A stretch of DNA of 64,000 nucleotides from Bolinopsis microptera (GCF_026151205.1 NC_087081.1:17401058-17465057); one strand, 5' to 3'. Shown: positions 1-13,500, counted from the first letter of the stretch. Numbers and translations are program-made. Notes: generated by a model not told the origin, from the letters alone.

Positions 1-1972
1 ACAATGTGAGCCCTATAGTCAGTACAATGTGAGCACTATAGTCAGTACAATGTGAGCCCTATAGTCAGTACAATGTGAGCACTATAGTCAGTACAATGTG
101 AGCCCTATAGTCAGTACAATGTGAGCCCTATAGTCAGTACAATGTGAGCCCTATAGTCAGTACAATGTGAGCACTATAGTCAGTACAATGTGAGCCCTAT
201 AGTCAGTACAATGTGAGCCCTATAGTCAGTACAATGTGAGCCTATAGTCAGTACAATGTGAGCCCTATAGTCAGTACAATGTTAGCCTTATAGTCAGTAC
301 AATGTGAGCCCTATAGTCAGTACAATGTGAGCCCTATAGTCAGTACAATGTGAGCCCTATAGTCAGTACAATGTGAGCCTATAGTCAGTACAATGTGAGC
401 CCTATAGTCAGTACAATGTGAGCCTATAGTCAGTACAATGTGAGCCCTATAGTCAGTACAATGTGAGCCCTATAGTCAGTACAATGTGAGCCTATAGTCA
501 GTACAATGTGAGCCCTATAGTCAGTACAATGTGAGCCCTATAGTCAGTACAATGTGAGCCCTATAGTCAGTACAATGTGAGCCCTATAGTCAGTACAATG
601 TGAGCCCTATAGTCAGTACAATGTTAGCCTTATAGTCAGTACAATGTGAGCCCTATAGTCAGTACAATGTGAGCCCTATAGTCAGTACAATGTGAGCCCT
701 ATAGTCAGTACAATGTGAGCCCTATAGTCAGTACAATGTGAGCCCTATAGTCAGTACAATGTGAGTCCTATAGTCAGTACAATGTGAGCCCTATAGTCAG
801 TACAATGTGAGCCCTATAGTCAGTACAATTTGAGCACTATAGTCAGTACAATGTGAGCCCTATAGTCAGTACAATGTGAGTCCTATAGTCAGTACAATGT
901 GAGCCCTATAGTCAGTACAATGTGAGTCCTATAGTCAGTACAATGTGAGCCCTATAGTCAGTACAATGTGAGCCCTATAGTCAGTACAATGTGAGCCCTA
1001 TAGTCAGTACAATGTGAGCCCTATAGTCAGTACAATGTGAGCCCTATAGTCAGTACAATGTGAGCCCTATAGTCAGTACAATGTTAGCCCTATAGTCAGT
1101 ACAATGTGATCCCTATAGTCAGTACAATGTGAGCCCTATAGTCAGTACACTGTGAGCCCTATAGTCAGTACAATGTGAGCACTATAGCCAGTACAATGTG
1201 AGCCTATAGGCAGTACAATGTGAGCCCTATAGTCAGTACAATGTGAGCCCTATAGTCAGTACAATGTGAGCCCTATAGTCAGTACAATGTGAGCCCTATA
1301 GTCAGTACAATGTGAGCACTATAGTCAGTACAATGTGAGCCCTATAGTCAGTACAATGTGAGCCCTATAGTCAGTACAATGTGAGCCCTATAGTCAGTAC
1401 AATGTGAGCCCTATAGTCAGTACAATGTGAGCCCTATAGTCAGTACAATGTAAGCACTATAGTCAGTACAATGTGAGCCCTATAGTCAGTACAATGTGAG
1501 TCCTATAGTCAGTACAATGTGAGCCATATAGTCAGTACAATGTGAGCCCTATAGTCAGTACAATGTGAGCCCTATAGTCAGTACAATGTGAGCCCTATAG
1601 TCAGTACAATGTGAGCCCTATAGTCAGTACAATGTGAGCACTATAGTCAGTACAATGTGAGCCCTATAGTCAGTACAATGTGAGTCCTATAGTCAGTACA
1701 ATGTGAGCCATATAGTCAGTACAATGTGAGCCATATAGTCAGTACAATGTGAGCCCTATAGTCAGTACAATGTGAGCCCTATAGTCAGTACAATGTGAGC
1801 CCTATAGTCAGTACAATGTGAGCCATATAGTCAGTACAATGTGAGCCCTATAGTCAGTACAATGTGAGCCCTATAGTCAGTACAATGTGAGCCCTATAGT
1901 CAGTACAATGTGAGCCATATAGTCAGTACAATGTGAGCCCTATAGTCAGTACAATGTGAGCCCACTTGAAAG
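1..1972. repeat. 23-bp minisatellite, about 85 copies
   Basis: The unit is ACAATGTGAGCCCTATAGTC plus AGT, repeated head to tail with single-base variants (CCC/CAC/TCC/CCA) and occasional 22-bp units. It runs off the left edge of the window. Each unit contains AAT|GTGAGC, which looks like a splice donor, but no exon is recognisable next to it, so any link to the missing 5' part of TRAPPC8 is only a guess. Confidence 0.98.
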
Positions 1973-2364
1973 ACTTAGTATCTGAAAAGGCTTCTAACTG
2001 TCAAATTCTATTTTAAGATGGAATACGCACGATTAAATACTATTTTGATAAATGTCATGATACAGTGGGGTACTTGCTTTTTTCTCGAGATCGTATTTTT
2101 CCGAATTTAGTTCCTCGTTGCATGCATTCTATCCGGCTCTTATTTTATGATTTTATCTTTTATGAAAGAAGGAAACTGTTTGATATACATATAATTACAT
2201 ATAATTATAATTACATATAATTATAATGACGTTATCTACACACTGTATAACTATAACTGCAATCCAGGAGGGACATGAGAGAGTTGAGTAGTCGGGAATA
2301 AGTCCACTTACCGTCATCTTCACTGTTCAGCATCAATTAGGAGTTTTAACAAAACATCAGTTAA
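1973..2364. other. Upstream region of the intronless GPCR, no gene seen
   Basis: AT-rich sequence with short TATAATTA duplications near 2190-2225. No exon of TRAPPC8 is recognisable. It presumably holds the promoter and 5' UTR of the GPCR at 2365, but no defined motif can be supported. Confidence 0.4.
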
Positions 2365-3432
2365 ATGCTGGAAACAGACCCGGATTTAGGCGGACACTAC
2401 CGCGCGGACAACTACACTCTGGACCGTATCCAGAGCACGGGGGAGCGCTACCTCTGGATCATATACAACATCGCCGTGGCTCTCTGCTCTCTAACCGGCG
2501 ACACCATAGTCCTGGTAGCCACTGTCAAGTACAATGCTATAAACCTCCACCGAGTTGTTGTAGTGCTGATCCAGCACTTGGCGGTGTCCGACCTAATGCT
2601 GACTCTGTTCCGAGTGGTGCCCAACATCGTCTCTCTGACTGCAGATAGGTGGGTCCTCGGTACCTTCCTCTGTACCTTCGTGATGAACACTCAGTGGCTA
2701 GCCTACTGGATGACTGGTATCCTAACCTGCTGTCTTGCAATGAGCAAGCTGCTGATAGTCAGGTACCCCCTCAGGACCCGCTTCTCCACCACTAAACAGG
2801 TCCACATGGCGTGTGGAGCTCTCTGGGTCCTCTCTCTAGTCAGCCCTCCTCAACTTCTCCTCATCTTCTGGCGGGACCACGAGGCTATGTATTTCGATTA
2901 CACCATGTACATGTGTATGTACGACTTCTTGTCTCCTTACAGAAGGTCCGCGATATTTTATGCAACTCTAGTGTACACGGGAGCTGTGCAGATTCTGATG
3001 TACATCATTATACCCCTGGCGTCTATCCTGCTGGTAATAGAGGCCCGGAAGTCAGCAGGGAGATTGGGAGGACAGGTGAGATGGCAAGGTGTGCTGACGG
3101 TTACAATGTGCACTGCTATCTACTTCATATCCACTCTACCTGCTATCATAGTGTCAGCCATCAGCTCTAACGGGGCAGTTACTGTCTCCGTTAGCACCAA
3201 GAGGACTATGCACTTCGTCACCAACTTCAACATCGTCACTAACTTTTTCGTGTACTGTCTCACCGTGGTCACCTTTAGAGTGTTCCTCAAGACGAGGGTC
3301 CGTTATTTGGCGGTACAGCTGGGTTTGTCACCTCATCCTATTAAATCAACCCGCAGGGCGTCAAGGCCAGCTAGCAGAACAATGTCTAACGATCAGGACA
3401 TGAAAACAAGTGTGCGGCTTACTTCTCTGTGA
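2365..3432 (+). CDS. Atypical class A (rhodopsin-like) G-protein-coupled receptor, intronless
   Basis: A 355-residue seven-transmembrane receptor in a single exon, starting at an ATG preceded by in-frame stops. It would sit in the plasma membrane; the ligand is unknown. Seen: TM1 about 33-54, TM2 63-84 with the conserved Asp at 76 (HLAVSD), TM3 Cys103 and ECL2 Cys184 (the usual disulphide pair), TM4 Trp154, TM5 Pro217, TM6 Pro259 (FISTLP in place of CWxP), and TM7 NFFVY at 293-297 in place of NPxxY. The TM1 Asn is replaced by Asp46, and DRY by SKL (127-129). The tail is Ser/Arg-rich. It lies upstream of the first visible TRAPPC8 exon, so it is probably nested in a TRAPPC8 intron. Its last six codons and stop are the seed of the 38-bp array that follows. 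The GPCR call is strong; the subfamily is not assignable. Confidence 0.9.
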   Translation: MLETDPDLGGHYRADNYTLDRIQSTGERYLWIIYNIAVALCSLTGDTIVLVATVKYNAINLHRVVVVLIQHLAVSDLMLTLFRVVPNIVSLTADRWVLGTFLCTFVMNTQWLAYWMTGILTCCLAMSKLLIVRYPLRTRFSTTKQVHMACGALWVLSLVSPPQLLLIFWRDHEAMYFDYTMYMCMYDFLSPYRRSAIFYATLVYTGAVQILMYIIIPLASILLVIEARKSAGRLGGQVRWQGVLTVTMCTAIYFISTLPAIIVSAISSNGAVTVSVSTKRTMHFVTNFNIVTNFFVYCLTVVTFRVFLKTRVRYLAVQLGLSPHPIKSTRRASRPASRTMSNDQDMKTSVRLTSL

Positions 3433-3888
3433 GACGTGCACCGCCGCGTGGGACGCTTAGATCTCTGTGAGACGCGCACCGCCGCGTGCGCAGCTTACTT
3501 CTCTGTGAGACGTGCACCGCCCCGTGTGCAGCTTACTTCTCTGTGAGACGTGCACCACCGCGTGGGACGCTTACTTCTCTGTGAGACGTGCACCGCCGCG
3601 TGTGCAGCTTACTTCTCTGTGAGACGTGCACCGCCCCGTGTGCAGCTTACTTCTCTGTGAGACGTGCACCGCCCCGTGTGCAGCTTACTTCTCTGTGAGA
3701 CGTGCACCGCCCCGTCTGCAGCTTACTTCTCTGTGAGACGTGCACCGCCGCGTGTGCAGCTTACTTCTCTGTGAGACGTGCACCGCCGCGTGCGCAGCTT
3801 ACTTCTCTGTGAGACGTGCACCGCCCCGTGTGCAGCTTACTTCTCTGTGAGACGTGCACCGCCGCGTGTGCAGCTTACTTCTCTTTAG
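3412..3888 (+). repeat. 38-bp minisatellite made of the GPCR C-terminus and stop codon
   Basis: About 12 copies of a unit containing CTTACTTCTCTGTGA, the sequence that encodes the receptor's final Leu-Thr-Ser-Leu and stop. The first copy is the functional 3' end of the coding region, so the array begins inside the ORF and fills the 3' UTR. Units differ by GCCGCG/GCCCCG and a few other substitutions. Confidence 0.95.
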
Positions 3889-4546
3889 GGGACTATTGTG
3901 GACGAATAACGAAGTTGGTGTAAAGGGTGTAAGAAGAAACAATGCTGGCTTTTAAAGTGAGAAAGATAAGACTAAAGAAGAAGAGGAAAGTGTATACTAC
4001 GGTACTACTACTATACGGTTCGCATCAAGTTATAGAGAACAATTTGGCTTCCGATTCCCTTCTCGAATATTTTCGCTGACAAATTTTCTAATTTTTGAAG
4101 TTGAAGTTTGGTTGAAGTGTTCAATCCTCAAACCATTAAATTTTTACTAAAAAAAAGTTATATTTTAATGTGATTGAAGTATTAAAAGTAATTGATATTC
4201 ATTTATTTCTATTTTCCATTCCATTCCCTTGTCAGGATTATATCCTTCGTTGTTATTTCTGGGTGATAATGTCCTGAAAGTTAAACTTTAAAGCCAAGTG
4301 ACGTGCTAGGAAATGGCTCAAAAGATAGAATGGGTGTTTCTTGAATTCCAACCCTCCATGTTAAAAGTTTAAACTCTATACTCAGTATTTCTTCAATTAA
4401 CCAGAATTTGTAAATATCGTGACTGGTACGAGATGGAATAATATGTCTCCACGTTTTTCCTTCAATTCTAGTCCGAGCTAACACGTATCACTTTCAGTTT
4501 CACTTTCAATTTCACAAGTTAAACTAAGAATTACCACGTGTTTCAG
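3889..4546. other. No gene seen (TRAPPC8 intron)
   Basis: AT-rich sequence ending in the acceptor TTTCAG before the first recognisable TRAPPC8 exon. Short simple repeats only (CACTTTCA near 4490-4515). Confidence 0.5.
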
Positions 4547-7500
4547 GTAAAGGGTGGTCGCTGGCAGAGAACCACATAGGTTTCACAATTGGGAAACTAT
4601 CATACTACGTGCGGGATATAGACGGCGCATACGACGCATATCAAAGTCTTCTAACTTACAATAATGATTGTGTGCATGTAATGCACTCCCAAATACTCTT
4701 CCAGAAGGTGCACAGTCTAGCATTACCAATACACAATATATTCGTGTCATTCGAGCACATTGTGTTCATTGTTATTAACTATCTTCAACCAATTGCTGTG
4801 ATATGAAGATATAATTGTCTGCCAGAAACTTCAGCTGTCAAAATTATCACTAATTAGTCGTCAGAGAAAATAAAACAATTAAATAAAGCGGTTGTACTGA
4901 TGAAGCACTGATTTCAGGGTATACAGGACTTCGTATCAGTGGTTCAGATCTACCTGCAGTCCCAGCCCCCCAGCACCACTGTGGAACTACCTATACCCAT
5001 AGTGGATAACAATAACATCCACTTGTCCTTGTTCGGGGAGAAGATGTCAGGGATGGTGAAGGAGACCCCTGGTATGTTAGATATGTTTCACTTTCACTTT
5101 CACTTTTAGTTGCTAACTAAGTTGTCAGGATGGTGAAGGAGACCCCTGGTATGTTAGATATGTTTCACTTTCACTTTCACTTTAGTTGCTAACTAAGTTG
5201 TCGGGATGGTGAAGGAGACCCCTGGTATGTTCGATATGTTTCACTTTCACTTTCACTTTGAGTTGTTAACTAAGTTGTCGGGATGGTGAAGGAGGCCCCT
5301 GGTATGGTCGATATGTTTCACTTTCACTTTTAGTTGCCAACTAAGTTGTTGAGATGGTGAAGGAGACCCCTGGTATGTTCGATATGTTTCACTCTCACTT
5401 TCACTTTGAGTTGCTAACTAAGATGTCGGGATGGTGAAGGAGGCCCCTGGTATGTTTGATATGTTTAAAGTTTGCTAACTCGATTGCTGGTGAACGTGTG
5501 ATATTTTAAAACATAGTTTAACATGGTTATAAATAGTTTTTAATTAAAACTTGCCATGTTGGTACGGATTCCATCTAAAGATATCCTTCACTTTATCTTG
5601 TGTTAAACATGCCGGGATACCACCAAATAGTCCGTGAATTATAATATGGAAGCCATAACTAATATCACACAATAGATTATGTGTATTTGCAATCTAGTAA
5701 GGCAATCACATCTTGAAAACCAAAATATGGCTGATAAACGTACTCCAGATTTTGACAAAGCTAAAAGACAGGGAGAGTTAGAGCTTGAAGACGTTGCTCA
5801 CGGACTCATGAGTGAGGGGCGGGTTTCCTTTTTCAAACCTAGCCAGACAGTGTTTAGTGGCGATACCCTCAACACCTTCAGACCTATTTGTGCTATTAAC
5901 GGTAATACTACTGCGTATTATTTATATTATTATTAGTTTTTAAGTTAAGGCTTACAATTAATATTCTAAATAGAAGATAAGTAATGTTGCCCTTGCAGAG
6001 ACGGTGACGGTGCTGATTCCAGTGAAGAACCCTCTCCAAGTACCCCTCACCTTATCTAACATATCTTTACACTGTCTGCACTCCCCAAGGGACCCCAACC
6101 ATCCTATCAAACTAAGTCAGTTCTATCTTATTAATTATTTACTAACTAATTAATTAATCAACTAATAATTAATTAACTAATAATTAATTAATTAATTAAT
6201 TAATCAACTAATAATTAGTGAACTAATAATTAATTAACTTATTGACCAACTAATTATAATCAACTAATTAATTAATTAGTTGACTGATTAAGTAACTAAC
6301 TAAGTAACTAATTAACTGAATCCCCAGTTAAAGCACCTTCAAGAGGCTCCTCACCTGACATGTCCTACAAAAGCAAACTAAAGACTGCTTCTAAAGATCA
6401 GGTTATTACATGATTGTGTTATATACATATTATATACATTATACATTGTGTTATATACATTATATATTGTGGTATATACATATTATATACATTATGCATT
6501 GTGTTATATACATGTTATATACATTATACTTTGTGTTTAAATATATATTATATACATTATACATTGTGTTATATACTTATCATATACATTATACAGTGTG
6601 TTATATGCATATTAATTATTATATACAGTATACATTGTGTTATATACATATTATATACACCCTAAAATACCTACGTTTCGAATTATAAGCGAAAAACTGA
6701 TGTTTGTCTCTGCGATTGAGCGAAAATACAGCTGGCCATTTAAATTCATGGCTGCTTCATTCACGGAGATACCATTTTCATCACTGATAGTATATTCAGC
6801 TATCAACATCACTGATACAAGGTCTGATATTATCATATTCGACCTGTATTTTGGCAGGCTTGTAGATCCTTGTTTTAACGTTTTGATGAACCTCTTTCTA
6901 TCTGGCTCTGTGATACACACTGAAAAGCTTCCTCCTCTCTGCGAATAAGAAGAGAAGGGGGGTAACCCAGGCCCGGGCCGCTACCCCGACACTGTAAAAC
7001 AGCACTCCGTACATCTTGATGCGGCCCAAGTCAGGAGGGAAGGAAGTGAAGATGAAGCTGGTGCCCCACACAGTCTGTGAGAACTCTAGAATAGCAGATA
7101 ATATCTGGGGGAGAGAGAGGAAGGAGTAAGTGAGACACATGACTAGTGCAGTGCGGCGTGAGGTGTCAGGTTGGGAGGGTTGCTGCGAGGAGGAGGAGGA
7201 ACTAGTGTTGAGGGAGTCCTGGAACGGGTTGTAGAGTAGGTCTCTGTCTCGCCCTTCGTGGGATAACGGCCTGAGCAATTATTGTTATAGTGGACCAAAA
7301 TTAACGCAACATTATTGTAAGTCAGATTAATCTTAACCACCTTACCAAAATATAATCGTCCGTAACAAATGTGTTCACTACACTACAAATGTGTTAACTA
7401 CAAATGTGTTAACTACAAATGTGTTCACTACACTACAAATGTGTTCACTACAAATGTGTTAACAACAAATGTGTTCACTACACTACAAATGTGTTCACTA

Positions 7501-10500
7501 CACTACAAATGTGTTCACTACACTACAAATGTGTTAACTACAAATGTGTTAACTACAAATGTGTTCACTACACTACAAATGTGTTAACTACAAATGTGTT
7601 CACTACACTACAAATGTGTTAACTACAAATGTGTTCACTACACTACAAATGTGTTAACTACAAATGTGTTCACTACACTACAAATGTGTTAACTACAAAT
7701 GTGTTCACTACACTACAAATGTGTTCACTACACTACAAATGTGTTAACTACAAATGTGTTAACTACAAATGTGTTCGCTACACTACAAATGTGTTAACTA
7801 CAAATGTGTTCACTACACTACAAATGTGTTAACTACAAATGTGTTCACTACAAATGTGTTCACTACACTACAAATGTGTTAACTACAAATGTGTTAACTA
7901 CAAATGTGTTCACTACACTACAAATGTGTTAACTACAAATGTGTTCACTACACTACAAATGTGTTCACTACACTACAAATGTGTTCACTACACTACAAAT
8001 GTGTTAACTACAAATGTGCTAACTACAAATGTGTTCGCTACACTACAAATGTGTTAACTACAAATGTGTTCACTACACTACAAATGTGTTAACTACAAAT
8101 GTGTTCACTACAAATGTGTTCACTACACTACAAATGTGTTCACTACAAATTTGTTAACTACAAATGTGTTCACTACACTACAAATGTGTTCACTACACTA
8201 CAAATGTGTTAACTACAAATGTGTTCACTACACTACAAATGTGTTAACTACAAATGTGTTCACTACACTACAAATGTGTTAACTACAAATGTGTTAACTA
8301 CAAATGTGTTAACAACAAATGTGTTAACTACAAATGTGTTAACAACAAATGTGTTCACTACACTACAAATGTCTTCACAGTGTTTTACAGTTTTATCAGA
8401 ATAAAGAAATTATACAGTGGTCAGCTCACGTGTTGTTTTTGTAGAAGATAATGTTTTTAAAGGAGAGTACGAGAGTGAGGGCAGTAGGAAGCAGGAACTC
8501 TAGTATTTCAACCACCAGATTATACACTATCCACGTGCGGGATCTCACCTAGTGTGCAATTAATTAATTAATTAATTAATTAAATATTTAATTAATTAAA
8601 TATTTAACAAATATTTGGATAATAAATATAGATACCAGTTAACTGCTGTACTAATCAGATAGATTAATTGTTCGCAGTTTTAATGTGCTTAACTAAATTT
8701 TGAGAAGTGATAATATGTTTTCAGAAAAATATCTTGCGGAAAAAAGAATGAAACCTGAATAATTGAATAATATTTGAATAGTTTTGATTGATAAATAAAC
8801 CAGTGTCTGACCGTGAAGATGTTGCCCCAAGTGCAGATCTCTCTGAATTCGCTGTACTTGTAAGAGTATCCCCTCCAGAAGGGAATAGTGGCCTGGGTCA
8901 CCTGGGGTGCATTTATTATATAATAGTCTAATAATTGTGACGTCACGTGAGGGAGTGTGACGTCATACTCCCTCACGTGACGTCACACTCTGCACCTCCT
9001 CAGGAGGGTATAGTGGCATGGGTCACCTGGGGTACACTAATTATATAGTCTAATAATTGTCATATGTGTGATTAAAGGAAACAAGTAATTGATTAACTCA
9101 CTGTTGGCGGAGCTATGTATATTCTCTAACTCTACTAGGGTCGCAAAGTAAGTTTAATCAGTCGAGAATTCGGTCTAGATTTTGGTACGAAATAGACAGG
9201 CTTATATTAACATTATTATTTATTAACAGTATTTGTTAACAGTATTTGTTAATATAATTGTTTAGTAAAAATACTGAGTCCTAACGTTGAAAGTTAAAAC
9301 CTGTATCAGTGTTCTATAATGTAGTAGTGGAGTTGTATATAACAGTGCTATGTTGTGTTCTAATATATAAGGAGGGTGTGGAAAGAATTGGGAATCTCAG
9401 AAGTAACACCTATTCTGTTTAACTGGCTGCACTATTTCGGTAATTATAGGACATCTTCCATAAAGTGTTATTTCTTCAATTAGATCAGCATTTTCAGTAA
9501 AATCTGTACCAGACTAACAAGTACCTGTAATATTGAGTAGCACACCAGTATAGCGACCACAACCCGCTGCCCCCCCCCCCCCCCTAACAAGTACATGTAA
9601 TATTGAGTAGCACACCAGTATAGCGCCCACAACCCGCTGCCCCCCCCCCCCCTCTAACAAGTACCTGTAATATGGAGTAGCACACCAGTATAGCGACCAC
9701 AACCCGCTGCCCCCCCCCCCCCTCTAACAAGTACCTGTAATATTGAGTAGCACACCAGTATAGCGACCACAACCCGCTGCCCCCCCCCCCCCCCTAACAA
9801 GTACCTGTAATATGGAGTAGCACTCCAGTATAGCGACCACAACCCGCTGCCCCCCCCCCTAACAAGTACCTGTAATATTGAGTAGCACACCAGTATAGCG
9901 ACCACAACCCGCTGCCCCCCCCCCTCCCCCCCCCCTAACAAGTACCTGTAATATTGAGTAGCACACCAGTATAGCGACCACAACCCGCTGCCCCCCCCCC
10001 CCCCCCCTAACAAGTACCTGTAATATTGAGTAGCACACCAGTATAGCGACCACAACCCGCTGCCCCCCCCCCCTAACAAGTACCTGTAATATAGAGTAGC
10101 ACACCAGTATAGCGACCACAACCTGCTGCCCCCCCCCCCCCCCCCCTAACAAGTACCTGTAATATTGAGTAGCACACCAGTATAGCGACCACAACCCGCT
10201 GCTTTGTGCAGTAGAGCAGCTCTGTAGCTAGCAGCATGATAATTAGTGAAGACAGTCTGATACTAATGTTCCACAGCATACCCCATGTTATGCAGAACTC
10301 TCTTATCTTAAATAAACCTGTGAGAATAATTTATTGTCAGTGATCGACCGGGGGCGGGATCTTAACGGGGCCGGGAAATCTTCCATTTTGCCGGGGCCGG
10401 GGGTGGCTTACAATTGTGAAATCAGAAATTGAAGCATAAATAATTATATTTATAATAATAATAACTTTGATGATAAAGTGTTTCAAATTTTATTATTACG

Positions 10501-13500
10501 ATTTACGGTACAGTTAAATTTTGTTTAACTGCTTAGAAAATTTTCTGAAATTATTTATAAAATCCCCGGCTGTGCCCCCGACAGATGTATGGTTTTTGGC
10601 CGGGGCCGGGGTAAATATTTTGGTCGGGTCCAGGTATAAAGGTATTGCCCCCGGTTAATTGATAAATTTTGGCCGTGGTCGGGGGTTATTATTTTGGCCG
10701 GGGCCCCGGTCGAGCACTGGTTATTGTATTCCAAAGTAGGATTGACTTATTCTGTAATGCTACAATCCTATTCAAATAATTTGAGCTGTTTCTATACAGA
10801 AGATGGTGGTTTAATAAAGATGGGAGAACCTGTACCGTTACCCAGGAGGGTAATCCCACACACTACGTGGAGAACTGTAATCACCCCGTCCACTATCGCC
10901 AACACCACCACCAGCCCGTCACGTGACGTCATCACGCACTCACGTGACGTCACACTCACGCGGTCTGAGCCGCGCGTCTTGGAACGTTGCCAGGTTTTGG
11001 AGACGAGGTGGGATAGGACGATGAGGTTTGCAAGGAGCCCTAAAGAGAAACCAGTGCATGATATGCATCCTGAAATGAGCAGTGTTTTTTATATTGTAAC
11101 TACTATATCTACTTAGAACTGTGCAACCATTTGTTTGTGTGATAAATAAAATGAATGTGGTTTGCTGGCTACACAACACAACACAAGTAGTATTAGTAGT
11201 AGTAGTACAACACAACATACAAGCTACACATTCTTTTAAATAACATTATGAAACAATTAAAATACAAACTGAAACTTACCTAGATACAAGTCTGCGGAAC
11301 TCTGAAGTTTATACATGTCCAGTACACTTCCTTATCATAAGAAAGAAAAGTTACTGACAAATACTATACTTTCACTATATTACTATACTAGCATTACTCA
11401 CAAAGTGAGAAAGGAAAATCTAACTGGACTGGAAGTTTAACAAATGCGATTTTTAAACATCGATATGAATTACTACTAATATTGAAGATCTATACTAGCA
11501 ATCAAGCTTGAATAAATCAATAAATGAAGTCTAACACTATACTACTACTAATGGAGTCTAATTGAGACCACAAAGCATGGTTTGTTGTGTCTAATGTTGC
11601 AGGTAAACACTAAGGTAAACACAGACGTAGTCACATTGTCATTATGTAGAAATAAAAGGCAAATGTATACTTTATCAAATGGGCTATATTGATATAGCAC
11701 GGCAAAATCTTTAATTATGATAAATGCGGCCTTAGGAAGAAAAAAAGGATTATATAACGAAAAAAAGGATTATATAACGATAGAGATGATATTGTGGATA
11801 TGGAATTGTTTACATTTCATCTTAAATTAATTTTATTGCGATTTTTAAACTTCATTTTCTTTCTATTAATTGAAGGAATATGTTCACTTATCTGGAGATT
11901 CTATTTTTATAGAAAATGGTAGGATTTGTACAGTCTGTAGTGTGGTCTGTGGTAGATATCATGTCAAATAAATAACCTAATAAACAAGAAGTGTGTAATA
12001 TTTAATAAACTGAAGGTCTTTGTCCCTCAGGTAGAAACAAGAAGTGTGTAATATTTAATAAACTGAAGGTCTTTGTCCCTCAGGTAGAAACAAGAAGTGT
12101 GCAATATTTAATAAACTGAAGGTCTTTGTCCCTCAGGTAGAAACAAGAAGTGTGTAATATTTAATAAACTGAAGGTCTTTGTCCCTCAGGTAGAAACAAG
12201 AAGTGTGCAATATTTAATAAACTGAAGGTCTTTGCCCCTCAGGTAGAAACAAGAAGTGTGCAATATTTAATAAACTGAAGGTCTTTGTCCCTCAGGTAGA
12301 AACAAGAAGTGTGCAATATTTAATAAACTGAAGGTCTTTGTCCCTCAGGTAGAAACAAGAAGTGTGTAATATTTAATAAACTGAAGGTCTTTGTCCCTCA
12401 GGTAGAAACAAGAAGTGTGTAATATTTAATAAACTGAAGGTCTTTGTCCCTCAGGTAGAAACAAGAAGTGTGTAATATTTAATAAACTGAAGGTCTTTGT
12501 CCCTCAGGTAGAAACAAGAAGTGTGCAATATTTAATAAACTGAAGGTCTTTGTCCCTCAGGTAGAAACAAGAAGTGTGTAATATTTAATAAACTGAAGGT
12601 CTTTGTCCCTCAGGTAGAAACAAGAAGTGTGCAATATTTAATAAACTGAAGGTCTTTGCCCCTCAGGTAGAAACAAGAAGTGTGCAATATTTAATAAACT
12701 GAAGGTCTTTGTCCCTCAGGTAGAAACAAGAAGTGTGCAATATTTAATAAACTGAAGGTCTTTGTCCCTCAGGTAGAAACAAGAAGTGTGTAATATTTAA
12801 TAAACTGAAGGTCTTTGTCCCTCAGGTAGAAACAAGAAGTGTGCAATATTTAATAAACTGAAGGTCTTTGTCCCTCAGGTAGAAACAAGAAGTGTGCAAT
12901 ATTTAATAAACTGAAGGTCTTTGCCCCTCAGGTAGAAACAAGAAGTGTGCAATATTTAATAAACTGAAGGTCTTTGTCCCTCAGGTAGAAACAAGAAGTG
13001 TGCAATATTCAATAAACTGAAGGTCTTTGTCCCTCAGGTAGAAACAAGAAGTATGCAATATTTAATAAACTGAAGGTCTTTGTCCCTCAGGTAGAAACAA
13101 GAAGTGTGCAATATTTAATAAACTGAAGGTCTTTGTCCCTCAGGTAGAAACAAGAAGTGGGCAATATTTAATAAACTGAAGGTCTTTGCCCCTCAGGTAG
13201 AAACAAGAAGTATGCAATATTTAATAAACTGAAGGTCTTTGTCCCTCAGGTAGAAACAAGAAGTGTGCAATATTTAATAAACTGAAGGTCTTTGTCCCTC
13301 AGGTAGAAACAAGAAGTGTGTAATATTTAATAAACTGAAGGTCTTTGTCCCTCAGGTAGAAACAAGAAGTGTGCAATATTTAATAAACTGAAGGTCTTTG
13401 TCCCTCAGGTAGAAACAAGAAGTGTGCAATATTTAATAAACTGAAGGTCTTTGTCCCTCAGGTAGAAACAAGAAGTGTGCAATATTTAATAAACTGAAGG

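Noticed and set aside
1-1972. CRISPR-like array
   Set aside because: Units are contiguous with no unique spacers, and the genome is eukaryotic; the same holds for the arrays at 7366, 11985 and 59135.
6637-6948. Plus-strand 103-codon and minus-strand 89-codon ORFs
   Set aside because: No domain; they overlap the end of the antisense GPCR coding exon and AT-rich intron.
10694-11116. 140-codon plus-strand ORF
   Set aside because: It is the shadow of the antisense GPCR exon encoding TM1-TM2.
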